Shown here piece after piece: positions 45,201 through 58,142 of a stretch of 64,000 bases of DNA. Numbering within the stretch: the first letter of the stretch is position 1; each line of letters begins with the position of its first letter. Origin of the DNA: Xiphophorus maculatus (Eukaryota; Chordata; Actinopteri; Cyprinodontiformes; Poeciliidae). A program made the position numbers and the translations under genes. The notes beneath the pieces are model-generated. The model was not told the origin of the DNA. It saw only the letters and a program-made list of their open reading frames with translations, and ran no database searches. The stretch lies in NCBI RefSeq assembly GCF_002775205.1, contig NC_036450.1, positions 16,697,479 through 16,761,478 of the forward strand, written 5' to 3'.

Positions 45201-48200
45201 TCTGACTGTAAATCCTTTCTGGAATGTAAAGATTAATTGTGGCTGGAGATATTAAGCAACAGTCTGGGAGGCTAGCCTGTGGTGTAACACATGCAGCACA
45301 AAGAGCTGCTGCTTTGTACTGCAAAAAAGACTAGAGCACAAAGATCAGTGAGACTGAATCCACGCCCTGCTCGCCGCTTGTTTACTTTCTGGGGTCTGAA
45401 GGTTTGAACAGCAATGGGAACCATCCCATCTGTAGACCAACAACACTGCAACCACATGTTTTTCATTTCTAGAGCTTTTCTTTAAACTCTCAAACCGTTT
45501 TATAAATTCACACCCACTAGACAATTGCTAAGGTAAGGGGAGTGAATAGGCACGACACAGCAATTAACTTTCTAATGCTTCATTCATTGTTCTCTGTTTT
45601 AACTTCCTGTAATCTTGTCAATAGCCTTTGAATTCACATCAAAAACTATTGATGTGAATAAAAAAGGATTATAATTTTTAAAAAAGAATTTCTCACCACT
45701 TTAAAGCGTCCCCTATTGCTACATCAGACTGTGAGACCAGATTATTTAAGCATTTCCTCAGAAGCATTCATTGATGAGACAGATATTGCTGCTGAGACAA
45801 GACTGCCTTTTACTTCTATTTATTGTGCTTATATACATTTCTCACAGGAGTAGCAGGGGGAAGCTTAGTCTTCAAACTCCCCGATGTTTTTTCAGTTGAA
45901 TGTGTCCAGGAAATCTTCAAAGGGTGACTTGAATTAGGTATCCTGATACCAGAAACACCTCATCTGACTCCTTTTAATTCTTGAGAAACATTAACTCTGC
46001 TGCAGGCTGACCCAGGATGATGGAGCTCTTAACCCCAAGCAAACATCGATCCCGATGCTGTGGTTTGTTTCAAAACCCAAAGCAGTAGTGAAAGTACTTT
46101 GTTCAGTTAGTGGTTACTTGGAGTTTGCTACACTGCAGACTGAACACCAGATCATGGACAAACATTACTGATCCAGATCACTAACTCCCTCTGCTGCTGG
46201 GTGTTAAAACATGTAACTTTCACGCCTGAATTAAGGTCTCAAGAAACCTTTTTTTTGCTAATTTGTTTCATGATAAAATTATAAGTTAGTTAATTATTGG
46301 CAAGATTATCATAGTTTCTATCTAGGGGATAGCCGGGGTAGGAGGTTCTCTTTTTAATTCTGGCGCTAAAACAGTTTGAAAACTTCTGTATTAAGTTACT
46401 AATTTAGTAAAACTTTTCAAGGTGTAAAAAAATTTATATTTAAGAAGATTTTTTTTTAAAAACTCGCAAATTACAGGCGATAAGACTTTTTCACTTTCGA
46501 TACAATACCAATATTGCAGCTTTCACTGTTGGCCAATACCAATATTGACTCAATACGACACCAATATGGCTCATACGTAATTATGTTACTTATTTTGTAG
46601 TGTGGTGTTAAAAATGCCTTGATCACGTCACAGTACTAGAACAGAAAACAATAGTCAACAACAATAGGTAAGCGCACAACTGACCCATTTATTATTATCC
46701 AATGGGTCTGCATGCAAGATACAAGCACTGCAGAAGAGAAATGCTGGGGCAGACTAGAGCGGAGAGCTTTTGTCGGCAGGTTTATATCGGAGATTTTGGA
46801 TGCATGATATAATCCAATACTCCTTTTTTGGTTGATATCGGACCAATTTCCGATATCAATATCGAATCGGGACAACCCAAATGCAAACTATGTTCTGATT
46901 GCTTTGTAATTAAATAAAACTCTTTTTCATTGTAAATTCTCAGACAGTTCACTAGCTGTTCAGTTGTCAGTTGAACCAAGCGTATAGAAGTAATACTATT
47001 TTGTTTCAGGATTTAAGGATTACCTTCACAGCGTAGGAGTTCCTGGGGTCCGAGGCGCAGGCAGCAGAGTAGTACACAGCATCTCCTGCATTGCAGCTCG
47101 GCTTGTTGGAAGTAAGCCTGAATAGCGACCAGTTGCTCTCGTCAAACCTAAGCGGATTCTTCTGGGAGCGAGTAAAGTGATCTTCACATTTCAGGGCCAA
47201 GCGTCGTAGGGACTCCGCATATAGGCCGCCCAGTTTGGAGTACACCCCTTCCCTGCTGTCGATGTTGCTCAGAAGAGTCTGGAGCTGCATGCTCGAGCCA
47301 AGGTTTGGCGCCGAGCCGGCTTCTGAGGCCGAAAAGGGCGCGCTAAGCTGTGGCGAGGACAAGCAGGTGATGCTGGTTCGGCAGTGCACGCCTAATCGCC
47401 CCTGGGTCTTTTGCTGCTCATCCAGAGTCCGGGACCTCGAGGGCCTAGCCAGAGGGAGGTGGCAGCGCTCCAGGGACTCGTTGGAGGAGAAAACAGGCCG
47501 GGGGTCAACAGGACTCGATGGCAGGCTGGTGCGGGAAGCGGCATCAGTGGAGCGACACACATTGCTCTCTGAGCCGGCGAACGGAAAGCGCGGGTAGGCT
47601 CGGATGAAGGGTTTCCCATTGGCGGTGTCTGGAGCTGACACGGTGCGGTTGACCATTTTCTTCTCTGGCAGAGGAGGCGGTTGGGTGCTTAAGCTGCTGA
47701 AGGAGGACAAGTGAGGAGAACCAGGAGCTGATGCTACAGGAGTTCTGGGAAACGGTGAAGAACAAGACATTCGCGTAGCATCTCGAGACCCTAAGGAGGA
47801 AAAAAAAATTACATTAGTGGCTTCTGGTATGATCTTGGTCTGATTAAGTGTTTTTTTTTATATTACCAATTTTTTTTTTGGAGTGTCTTTGCAATAAAAA
47901 ATGAAAAAGAATTACATGTTCTGTCAGATCACCCAGGAATACCTTGACAACCTAGAAAACAAGCTGAATTCTAAGTATTATTCCTATTTCTTAGAGCCTA
48001 AATCTGACTGATTCATATATTTCTTACTGTAAACCTCGTTAGACCATCCAACCCCCTTATCTAACTGCTTAGCTATAAACACATACCTCGTTTCCTCAGA
48101 AGAGCTGGAAATTTCCACAACCTCTGATTCAAGTCAACACTCAAGACATCTTCCACCAGATTATGATCCATTCAATTCAATTAAAGGCTTCGCATTACAC

Positions 48201-51200
48201 TCGAGGAGGCAGACGACAAGGTAATTGCGCTGTGCAGTCTTCAATAACTGCTTTCACAGTGAGGGGAGACGCGTAAAGGCAGAAAAAAAAGACGTACTCT
48301 GTAGGATGTAGCCAAACCCTTTTTTTTCCTCGTTATCAGAGTCCATAATTATCTCTTCAAACAGCATTGCACAGGAAGTTGCAGCAATTACAAGCGTCTG
48401 AGAGCCACCAAGGTTTAAAGCCGATACGCCAAGGACAAATGCCACTCACTGTGCGAGCCACGTCACATGTTTGAAGACTTTAGAAATCTCAAACACACCC
48501 AGTCATAACAAAATAAGGAAGGCAAGAGATAAGTGGGAAAACATAACCTTGCAGCGAAACATTTCCTCTTTTGGTGGGTTGAATGTGAGGGAGCAGCAAT
48601 GCAACTAACCCCTATAAACAGGAGACAATGCTTTGGATTCTCTGTGCATGTCCCTGTTGGAGTAAATCCTCTTAGCTGGACGTGATTTGTTGTGACTGAC
48701 TTACCGGTGTCAGCTGTCAGGTTGTCAGTGGATGCAGCTGGTAGGCTAATGCTGCCCAGGCTCCGAACAGACGACACGGGGCTCTCTGCTGACCCTCCCT
48801 GGCTGCTGCAGTTCAACTCCACAGTGCTGCCGCTCATCTTACCACTCACCCTATAAGAGACAACGTAGCAAATTAAAGTAACAAGGGAAAAAAAAAATGC
48901 TTGTGAACTAATTTCAAAATGATTGGTTAGGGGAAACTGTCAGGAAGGCCGACCACAGTATCTGCACTTTTGCTGAAGAAATAGTAATGTTTTGATGTGA
49001 CCGTTTGTAAATGTGGAACCGATTCACTTCCTCTTGGCTGTTTTTTTGTTGTTTTTTTTTAAATCTGTGTTTTGGTGCTGATAAATCTAGGCAAAAGAGT
49101 ACATTTGTTTTTACTTTAAATGGTCAGGAGTAGTTCCACTTCCTCATAGTGAGGTACACTTCTTTATTCTGAGCTTATTTATTGCTGAAACAGAATGATC
49201 CTCAGGAATAAGGTGTTTACAAACTTATAAAAACTGCAGCGTGTGACTAGTTGAAGCTCTGGAACCTCGGCCACAAGTAGACTTCAAAAACAAAAGTGAT
49301 GCTTGCAATGTCCTGACATTCTAAACATGAAGCATCTCATTGCATGAGAAAAATGAAAGGCAATTTTACAATTAATTAAAAGAAACATAAGCAAGAAGAC
49401 AATGGGTTGTACTGGAATTTTTTTTAGGTGTACCAGAGTAAAAGTGGCTCAATGCTAATGCAAATATTTTGCAGATTTTTGTTTGTAAAAACAAAACAAA
49501 CAAAAATTATAAAAAACTCTGAAAGCCAGCCACATTTTCCTTCTTCACAGCTGTGGCCACTCTGCTTGCCACCATCAGCGTATGGATGTGTGTGTGTGAA
49601 TGAAGCACTAAGTACAAGCCATTTACCATGTACATTGCACATAAAATACCCATAAAAAGCTCTGGTTTTTGTGGGAAAACATTCAACCTTGTAGATACAG
49701 AGCTTTTGGTTCATAATCGCAAGTATGACATAAAACACCACCCAAATCTTTAAAACAGTAAGACTTATTCCTTTTCATATTTGAGGGAGAAGCATTTCCT
49801 TCCTCCTTTTTACTTCCTGACTGACATGATGGCCTCTCACAATGCCAACGAAAAGGCTCCATGAGCGGAGTTTTAATCCAGAAGCTGACCAATTAGGCCG
49901 ACTGACAGCCATTCACTCGTCTCATTATACACCTAAATGGCTGGAGGGGTGGAGGGCTAGAACCCGTTCCTCTCCTTTATCATAATCGTTCCTCTCTGTC
50001 ATTTCAAAATGACTCCTCCATGACTTCAATTCCTACATAAATCAGCAGAACAAACAGAAGAGGAGGACAGGAGGAGTTGAGTGCACTGGGGGAGACAAAG
50101 GGTGAGGTATTCGCTCAGTGGCCAGTGTGCTAGCTAGAGGATCCGCTGTCGTTTTGTAGACAAAAGAGGTGTGATGAAAGGCAGGGGAAGTGCTGAGGCA
50201 CGGGACAAATGGTAATGAATGTACGGATTGCAAGTCCATGAGTGTGTCTCTGCATTTATCTCTCAAGCTGAGCAAATTTGTATTCAAAACATGCATGAAA
50301 AAAAATCGTCATTCTTTGCTGTGTACAAACATGTGCAAAGATTGATAAGTATTCTCAAAACGTTCCGGTTTGCCGGTGGATTTCACGTTCATTCCCACGA
50401 ATGGAATGCTCACTTTTAGCCTAAACATCCTACTGCCCATTTCCTCTCCATAGATTTAATCATCCTTCCTGCCGGCATGAAGTACTGTGATAAACTTGTC
50501 AAGCGAGGTGTCTCCACTTATCAACCCAGAAGCCACACAGACTCTAAATATCAACAGATACCCTTACGGTGCATGGCAGCCTCCGTCTGTTTACACACAC
50601 CGAGTCCTGACGTCTTTAAAAAAAGCAGGGCAACAGGAGGCTGCTTGACTTTAAAAACAGACCAGAGTGGAGTTACATGCAGCTGGCTGCAGCTAGCCTT
50701 CTGGGTTAAAGGAGAGACAGACTAAAGCAGGAGCCATGGTGTTGTTGTGACTCAGTCAACTGGTTTCACTTCCTGTATTGAAATTAGAGGCCCTATTTGT
50801 GGTAAAACAAATGACGTGACACCATCAAAGAAGCACGTTCCTCACATTTGGTAAAGTGCGCAAAAGTTCAGCAACTCATCTGTTATTAAAACACAAATTG
50901 CCTGCATGATATGTTGAACTGACTTTGCATGGCAATAACATATCCAGTCTATTGGATGTACCATGATACTAAAGATCACTGAGAGTTGGAAGCACATTTG
51001 CACCAAATGTGGATTTGTCACAACATAATTGAATCATTTTCTAATATCCCACCATCCCCTAACAAACAGTAATTAACTAAGGATTTTATATTAGAATAAT
51101 AATCTTAAATTTATATACATTGGAGATTTGTATGATCTATCCAAGGGCTGGTTTGAGATTCTCAGAGTAGGCCAGCCTTGAGTAAAATTATAATGGTTTC

Positions 51201-54200
51201 AGGGACAACAATAGTAATATAAAAACCTAAGGTAAAAATGTAGAACATGACCTGATTGCTTTCAATTAAAATACAAACACAAATATTATTTCCACAGCTG
51301 CAAAATAAGAGCTGTTATAATAATGCATCATGGCCCAAGATAGGCAGAATCACAAGCACAAAAGAAGGACGATAAAAAATAAAAGATTCTGTGAATTCTA
51401 ACATTGCTTTTCCTGCACCACTGTGTTGAGGTTTTGGCTTGACAGCTTGAAGTAGGGATAGGCAGATTCCAAACAAAACCTACCATAAGAGGCAAAGCGT
51501 TGCTTCTGCAGTGATACTTAAACACTAAGATTGTTCAGTTCAAATGCTTAATCAGTATTGAACTTTGTTTTGTTCTGCTATCAATTTTAATCTTGAATTA
51601 CGAAGTTTATTATCTTCTGTGTTGGATTACATTTTACCCTTGTTGTGGAATTCCCGTACATTACAATATAGTCCAGAGAAGAAAGAAACCGATTGTTTCT
51701 TTGCTTTGACTGTAGTAGAGTTACTATGGCTATCTAGTCATATAAACCAAAGACCCATTAATGTTTGACACAAATCCATGTTATCTTTTGTACATGGCTC
51801 CAGTCTGGCTTGTTATCGCCCCCCTCAGTCAAACGTCTACTTTTTAACGGCACTCTAAGGCTTTTCTGTACATTTCCTTTGTCACTTCTCATCTATAAGT
51901 GCAAAAGTACCTATGTTACCTTTCAAGTTTTCTTCAACTTACAGCTACCTTAACACACATGAAGGTTGTGAAAACAAAAGTCAAAGCAGCACTTCTACTT
52001 TGGTAACCAACCTGTTGATAAAGGTGTGAAAATGCAGATGCTTCTGGAAAAAGGTGGTTTAGTGTAGAGTTTTTTTTGGGGTTTTTTTTAAAGCCAATAC
52101 TGAACCACAAGAACATCACCATTTCCCATCATGAGACTGCTCATAAAAAAAGTCCTGTAAATTTCCATCTCTAACTGTAAAACATAAGAAAAAAAAAAAT
52201 CAGCTATCAGGTGCTTACCTCATGCTGCCGAAGCAGAGGTCCTTGCCGGGTCGGCAGGCACACAAAATTGGTCCCTGGATCAGACTGGTGGCTCTCTAAA
52301 GCCCTGTCATGTGTAGTAACACAACTCTGGTTCCACACGAGTCATGAGGATATTTAAAGTGTCTCAGCAGGAAAAGCAACTGCATCCGTTAGATGTGTGG
52401 AATATAAGCCCTTGTTTCTTATATTTAGCATTCTCTTGTTCAGCTACCAGTGTGGAGTAAACTTTAAGTGTGTCCGGCACCAACAGGATGCTATCTGTTG
52501 TGCTGCAGAAAAAAAATAACACATAAAACAAGGGTGGCTCTGTGAAGGGAGGGGCAGAGCATCTTGGAACATGTGTTTACTGAGTAGGAAGCAGCTCAAA
52601 CCCAAGTCCAACTCAGTGGACTTGAAACCAGGAGGCTGGTCTATAAATTCTACTTCTACTGGTTGTAATTGATATCCAAGCGGGAACAGTTTGGGAGCTG
52701 CCAGGGGCAACAATCTGCTCACTTAAGCCCCGCCTCATGGCAGCAATCAATGGCCAGCTGACACACCTTCTTTGTTATTAAAACTACTTAGGACATAGGG
52801 CACAGGTACAAACACAGTCGTCTTAGTCTGACTCACTATGCAGTACGGTGCTGGATATAATAGATAAAAAAAGACAACAATGTGCCATTTGCAACCATGA
52901 TAAAAGACTCTGGGAGGCAGATTCTTCAAGCCATCTGTGGCTTTTAAATGATTCAGAGAATCAAAATGTTCCCTCACAAGACAGAATGTACACGTGACTT
53001 TGTGTGGTGGTTTTTTCCATTCATTAAACAAATATTAATACAACTTCTGCCAATAAAATTTGAAAAAAAATAATATAAAAAGACAAAAATGATATTCTAT
53101 GATTTATTGTTCTGATAAACACCCTTGTTATTTAACCAAAGTAAAGGCTGAATATTATTTCCATGTCCTAAGGCCATTCTCACACCTCTCTGTATTCATT
53201 GGCACTTAATTCAGGTAGGGGGGTTAGATATCCCACTGAGAAATGGGACACTCCTTCAAGAAGCTGGTGCATCATCTGTTCTCAGTTTCCTATGTAAATG
53301 TGGTCAACTATTTATGAATCCTGCAGACTTATAAATCAAAATGTTTTATGTTTCTCAAAACTGTAACACAAGATCTACCCAGGTGAAAAATCTGTCCATT
53401 TTATTTGATTTAAAAAGCATTTAGATCTAATAGAATATGTTGCCAATATGCTCACCAAATTTAAAAGATCAAATTTAAAATTACAAAATGGTAGAGAATA
53501 AGAAGAAATCTTCAAATATACTTAAGCGATGTTAATGATTAGAGGGACTTCATAAATGTCAATATCTCAAAATTGAATGTACTTAGTACAGTAACATTTT
53601 ATGTTAGGGTAATGCATCTATTATCAGATACATTGAAGAAATTGCGATGCCTTTTTGCATTTTGGATCTTGTGACAGTTTATTTATAGTTTTATTATATT
53701 TTTTTTACTTGGGGGGGGGAAAACTGAAAAAATATCAATTATATTGGTGTGCACCAAGCTACATAATGTATAGTTAAGACTGTTAAATATTTCAAATTGA
53801 AATATTTGAATAGTTTTTTTTCTGCTGACCAACAATAATCAAGAATGACATCAAGTGTGGAACACTTCAAACTAGAAATCATAATGGATACTGAAACACT
53901 AAGATATAAAATAACCCAAACTACATTCCACAATCACTTTATTTGGCAAAGCTCTTCAATTGCTTGTGGCAGCAACTCATGCCTTTTGATATTTAGTGGT
54001 GAAGATAGGCTGTTGAAGTTAAAATCAAGCACCAGAATGAGGATGGTGGCACATTTAAGTCACTTAGAATGTAGAATTACTATTGCCAAGATGGGCAGGT
54101 CTGTACGTTTCAGAAACTGCTGACCAGGTGGGATTTACATGCGCAGTCATTTCTCAGGGTCAGAAAGAAATGGTATAAAAAAAAAAAGAAAGAGAGAAAA

Positions 54201-57200
54201 TATTCACAGAGAGGCAGTTGTGTGTGCAAAAATGCCTTTGATTTCAAGGTTGCTACCCTCAAGGTTGGCAGAATAGCATTTCTGAAAGCACATGAACCCT
54301 AAAGCAGATTGGTGGGAGGTTTTATGCCCTCTGTCATAAAGCTCAAATTATTTCAAACTGGGTTCTTGAACATCTTGTGGAGTCCCCTATACTTCAGCTT
54401 CACCAATCACCAGATCTCAATCGAAAAGAGCACCACTAAGGTGTGTTGGAACAAGAGATTTGTATCATGGATGATCCAACAAACCTGCAGCAACCGTGTA
54501 TTGCCATCATGCCAAGATGGGACCAAAGGCTCTAAAAAAAGGTTTCCAACACCTTGTTGAATCTATGATAAAGCAGTTCAAGAAATTCAAAGTGGCTAGT
54601 AATGTATTTGCAACAGTTCCTATTAATTTGTATTAACTTGTGCCCTTTTATAATTGCTGCTTTAAAGGTCAAAATGATATTCCTCCTCCTTCCTCCCTCT
54701 TCTCCACAGAACCTGATCAGCCATTTTTGACAATAGCAGACTTTTGGTGTGTCTGATTCAAGTGGACAAAACTTATTATTAAAAGAAAGTTGGTAGGAGG
54801 TGAGTTACACCTCATCTTCACCAGCCCAGACAAAGAAAAGTCTATTTTAGGGGAATCATCTCTTTTAAATACCAAACTGACGGCCCCTTCTCTTTTTCTG
54901 CTGTGGATTGCTGACTCAGACTGCAGAATGTATTCTTATTCACGTGGTAGCTGGGCAAAATTACAAATGTTAAGTGGAAAAAAAACAGATGTGGACTTCA
55001 CGAACATGAAGTGTGGCTACAGTGCAAATATGTTGGTTAATATTGAAAGGCTGTAAACAAATGTTTTTAAAAAAAGCTTTGTCTGTGTATGATGAACAAC
55101 AAAGAAAGAATAAAAAGCCAGTTTATTTGACAATGAGACGTATTGTTCAGTAGCCAAAACAGTTTATAGCAACGTGACACAGCAGTGGACTATCCAGCAG
55201 GCCTATTTTGTGCATTAATTAGAACTGAAGAAGTCACAATACCAGTAGGAACAGAACAAGGCATGCATTGAGGATTATGCCCCAATGGTTTGAATGATCA
55301 CACAGCGTCAGAATGGAGGCCAATTCAAGGCTGAATAATGATGCTATGAAAGGAGAAGGCACTGAAGGTTTCACATGGAGATGACTGCAGTAAGGTGCAT
55401 TTAAATGCAAGAAGTGAGAGTGTGCACTGTAGCAGCAATGCAGCTATATATACACACCAGACATGGGAGCAAATCCCATATCTGAATTTAGACCTACTGC
55501 ATGGGGAAAGGGCTAAATTATCTGTTAAGACCATTTTCTAGACTTGTGCATGCCAGAGTGGAATAAAATGGGCTCAAATAGGCAATGACATCCAAATTGT
55601 GTTTAAACAGCTAGCGGATTTTCGATAATGCCGCTGTCTGAATGTAAATAATAATTTAGACTCACTGCTGCTTAAGATGTCTGAGTTTTTGATGCAATTT
55701 GCCCTCCATGTGGATAAAGACTGTTTATACTGCAACAAAAGTTTGAGGAATGGAAAACCCAAATTTTCCTAAAAGTACAGATTATTTTCGGAGTACAAAC
55801 ATCTAAAATTGTACTTTAAACATTAAAGTCATTATCTTTATAGTTTTCACTCCATTCTGCCTCTGCTGACTTCTACTTGCCAGTCAACATTATACTTTTT
55901 TTTTAAAAGGTGAATCAGCTAATTATATTGCTTTTGGATTTACGAAATTTAATAAAAAATAAGACGCCATTTGTTTGGGCATTCTAGTTTGAATGTTATT
56001 GACCCAGAGCATAAATCCAAACAAGATCTTTGTTATTCTTACCTGTGCAGTTTTTTAGGTGGGGGAGGTGGTGGGTTGAGGTCAAGGTTGGGAACTCCTT
56101 TCCCCTCTGCCAGCAGCTCTGTCGAGCCTCCATGCAACGGTTGCTTGGTCGGCATGCTCTCGTTATGCTTGCCCTCCTCCTCTGTGCTGGTGCCCTCGGT
56201 TTCCCGCTGACAGGCATCATTGTTGGAGGCAGCCGGGGGGGCCGTGCCTGGCTCTGTCATCGGAGGGGGACTGCTGTGGATCTTACAGTCATTGGCCTCC
56301 TTCCAGACAGCAGCACCATTGATGGGTCCAGTCCCCTGGGAGGTTATTCCCAAACTAGCGGCAACTTGCTTCTTCTTCTTCTCCATCCCTTTCTGGTCTT
56401 CCTCCTCCTCTTCTTCTTCCTCAATGCGGCAGTTCCAGCCAGGGCTGTGGTGGCTGGACTTGTGCAAGCGTTCGGATGTTGCACACTGGTTGTCTGTGGG
56501 GCCCTTGAAGTGTCCTTCTCTCGCAGAGACGAGGAAGAGCATGGGGAGTTCTGGGAGCGGGATAGGGGAGGACAAGGATGCCGAGAGGCTAGATGTGCCA
56601 AGTTTAGGGAATTCAGGAAGGAGGATCGGAGAAGACATGGATGGTGAAAGGCTAGAGGTACCTAGTTTTGGGGAGCGAGAACTTCTCTTGGGAGGAATGG
56701 GTGGGCTAGACTGGGGCTTTGGGTGCAGGTTGGGGGACAAAGAAGGTTCTCTGCCAAGAGAAGGTGCACTGTAGCTGGGACTGGGCCAACGGAAGGCTGG
56801 GCTACTGGGATCTTTGCATGCTGTAGGGCTAAAGTGGCACTGGGTGCCAACACCTGAATCTGGGCTGCTTAGGAAAAAAGTTCTGTTGTTCTCTGTGTGA
56901 GCAGCCATTACGGTGATGGTGGCGCGCTGACTCTCTCCAGAACGTTCAGACTCCGAGGACTTGGATTGCTTAATCTGGTTTTGGGACTCGGGACAGGAAA
57001 GCAGTCCATTTCCTAGTGGCTTAGGCTTCCTCTTGGTGCTTTCAGCGTATATTGGTTCAGAGTCTTCCTGAACACTTGGAGAGCTTGGAGTTGACTCTGG
57101 GCTACCTGTGGCTGATGGACTTTGGTGTATCCCGAGCCCATTCTGTTGTTCTACTGATCCATCAGGCCCAGGAAGGGAATCAGTACTGCTGTGATAGGAA

Positions 57201-58115
57201 GAAGGAGAGTCTGAGAAGCTGTTCTGTTTAGACAGAGCAGGAATGGGACTGAGGGATGTTGGACTAATGTGATTTGTAGATTCCACACTTGAAACTGTGG
57301 TGTAGGCAGTGGAAGTGCTGGGCATTTTTGTGTTGATGCCACTACTGCATAAAGGGTTGTGATGAACTGTGGTATGTTCAGAAGGAACACCATCCACTGA
57401 CAAAGGGATCTCCACTGTTGATTCACTGGACTCCCTAAAATTACTCCTTTCATTGTAAGTGCTCTTTGGTCCAATAACTGGTGCATTATTCTGCTGCCAG
57501 CATGAGTCTCCATTGGCATTTTTCTTGAAACTCTTTGAACCTCTTCCTTCCTCCTGGCTGACATAAACATTACTAATGAAGAGAGAGTCTTTGGGCAGGA
57601 TACTGGGGGACAAGGAGAGGCAGCTGTTGTAGTCAATCTTGGCATTAGGGCTTGGAAGACCCGCCTCTTTATGGGCCTTGTTGCAACCATTATTATCATC
57701 AATGTAGAGTGGTGACATGTTTTGGAGCTTCTTTAGACCCATTCGCTCACTTGGACTCTTTGGGTTGTCCTGCTCCAAAAAAAATGAGACCTCATTAAAA
57801 GCCAGGAAAAAAAAGTCAGAAAGCGAAGTACAGGCAATCATTTAAGAAGCTCACCTGTTCTATGTTCATATTCACATCTTTCATCTCACTTGTGTCAAAG
57901 CTCATCATGGTGGGTTTGACAGCAATGGTCGGCTTGCTGTAGGGCGAAGGTGCAGTCACTCCACCCTCCTCATCACCTCCCAAGCTGCTCTTCAAACAAG
58001 CTGGCGGGACGTTGTCATCAGAGACGCGAGTCTTGTGTGCACTGAGCGGGTGGAAGCAGTTCTTGCAAGAGCCAGGTTTCCACACGTGTTCTGCAAAGTC
58101 ACCACAGGCTGACAT
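42280..58115 (-). CDS. prag1: Pragmin (PEAK-family pseudokinase scaffold, SGK223)
   Basis: Five coding exons on the minus strand: 58115-57855, 57769-56043, 48850-48705, 47790-47024 and 43440-42280. Phases 0, 2, 1, 0 fit and give 4062 nt, 1353 residues (human about 1400). The N-terminus (MSACGDFAEHVWKPGSC, then KPTIAVKPTMMSF) is diagnostic for PRAG1/PEAK1. PRAG1 is preferred over PEAK1 because of EPIYAESTKRK (residues about 323-333; tyrosine that recruits CSK), ATITVMAAH and the acidic CRIEEEEEEEE. Exon 4 carries the first dimerisation helix (LLSNIDSREGVYSKLGG). The pseudokinase follows: YAVK split from ICK by the last intron, HRDLCLEN near residue 1098, and ISNF replacing DFG near 1148; C-terminal dimerisation helices end at YSLK. 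Family knowledge: no ATP binding; it scaffolds CSK/Src and Rho signalling and affects cell shape and neurite growth. Exon 2 has a tandem acceptor, and intron 2 holds a possible alternative first exon. Confidence 0.96.
43640..43725 (-). repeat. Decayed L2-like LINE tail
   Basis: Minus strand reads a degraded copy of the repeat seen at 31850-31962: GCAACCCGTCCAGGGTCTCA followed by AGATAAGCAGAAATAGACAATGAATG. It lies in prag1 intron 4 immediately next to an inverted repeat and a MITE remnant. Confidence 0.5.
43726..43755. repeat. Perfect 13-bp inverted repeat
   Basis: TTCAATTAGAGCA (43726-43738), 4-base loop GGAG, then TGCTCTAATTGAA (43743-43755). It sits at the junction between the LINE-tail remnant and the MITE remnant in prag1 intron 4, so it may have formed during an insertion. 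Confidence 0.85.
43756..43935. mobile_element. hAT-type MITE remnant
   Basis: Contains paired arms CATCCTGCAACTTTTAGATG and CATCTGAAAGTTGCAGGATG, plus CAGGTGTGTTGGAGCAGGGA, which follow the same fish hAT MITE group as the copies at 33.1, 35.9 and 40.8 kb. Terminal repeats are degraded, and no clear target duplication was found. Confidence 0.55.
45860..46115 (-). repeat. Possible LINE remnant
   Basis: Minus strand includes GGTGTTTCTGGTATCAGGAT followed by a CCTAATTCAAGTCACCC segment and a GATTTCCTGGACACATTC segment. These look like the degraded 3' part of a Rex/CR1-type LINE reading frame of fish. The assignment is from memory of consensus phrases only. Confidence 0.3.
46470..46880. repeat. 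Degenerate repeat with ATATCGG palindromic motifs
   Basis: CGATACAATACCAATATTG, ACCAATATTGACTCAATACG, GATATCGGACCAATTTCCGA and ATATCAATATCGAATCGGGA recur here. This pattern is common to a group of fish MITEs whose ends read like 'ATCGGATCGGGACA'. Ends not defined. Confidence 0.35.
52219..52740 (-). promoter_or_regulatory. prag1: Candidate internal promoter and alternative first exon of prag1
   Basis: Reading the minus strand, a GC-richer stretch ends GGCAGC ATG AG and then a strong donor GTAAGC (intron bases 52218 leftward). The ATG has A at -3. Its phase-2 end joins exon 3 (48850) to give M-R-V-S-G-K-M-S-G, exactly as the normal exon 2 junction does. The predicted short protein has 692 residues with both dimerisation parts and the pseudokinase but without the EPIYA region. 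A GC-box-like GAGGCGGGGC occurs upstream near 52730. The transcription start is unknown, and coordinates to the right are a guess. Confidence 0.4.
53940..54610 (+). mobile_element. Tc1-like transposon, internally deleted
   Basis: Plus strand follows a second fish Tc1/mariner family: ACCAGAATGAGGATGGTGG near 54031, CAGAAACTGCTGACCAGGTG near 54111, AAAGAGAGAAAATATTCACA near 54188, then AAAGCTCAAATTATTTCAAA near 54338, CACCAGATCTCAATC near 54408 and CACCTTGTTGAATCTATG near 54551. The last two encode the PDLN..EH region and the C-terminus of a DD34E transposase. The middle (first catalytic Asp region) is missing, and stops are frequent. Confidence 0.75.
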
Positions 58116-58142
58116 CTTTGGTTTGCTGAGAGTCGGATTTGG

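Larger units (their letters stand above)
48851..56042 (-). other. prag1: prag1 intron 2
   Basis: A 7.2-kb intron. It contains a possible alternative first exon ending at 52219 and a Tc1-like copy at 53940-54610. The rest is AT-rich, with many short frames lacking family resemblance. No other exon with PRAG1 similarity was found; the phase-2 junction of exons 2 and 3 is complete without one. Confidence 0.7.

Noticed and set aside
56030-56774. Plus-strand open frames of 184-205 residues
   Set aside because: Antisense shadows of the long prag1 exon 2 on the minus strand.
42280-58115. Assignment of the minus-strand gene to PEAK1 rather than PRAG1
   Set aside because: EPIYAESTKRK, ATITVMAAH, the poly-Glu CRIEEE block and HRDLCLEN agree with PRAG1; PEAK1 has HCDLRLEN and lacks these blocks.
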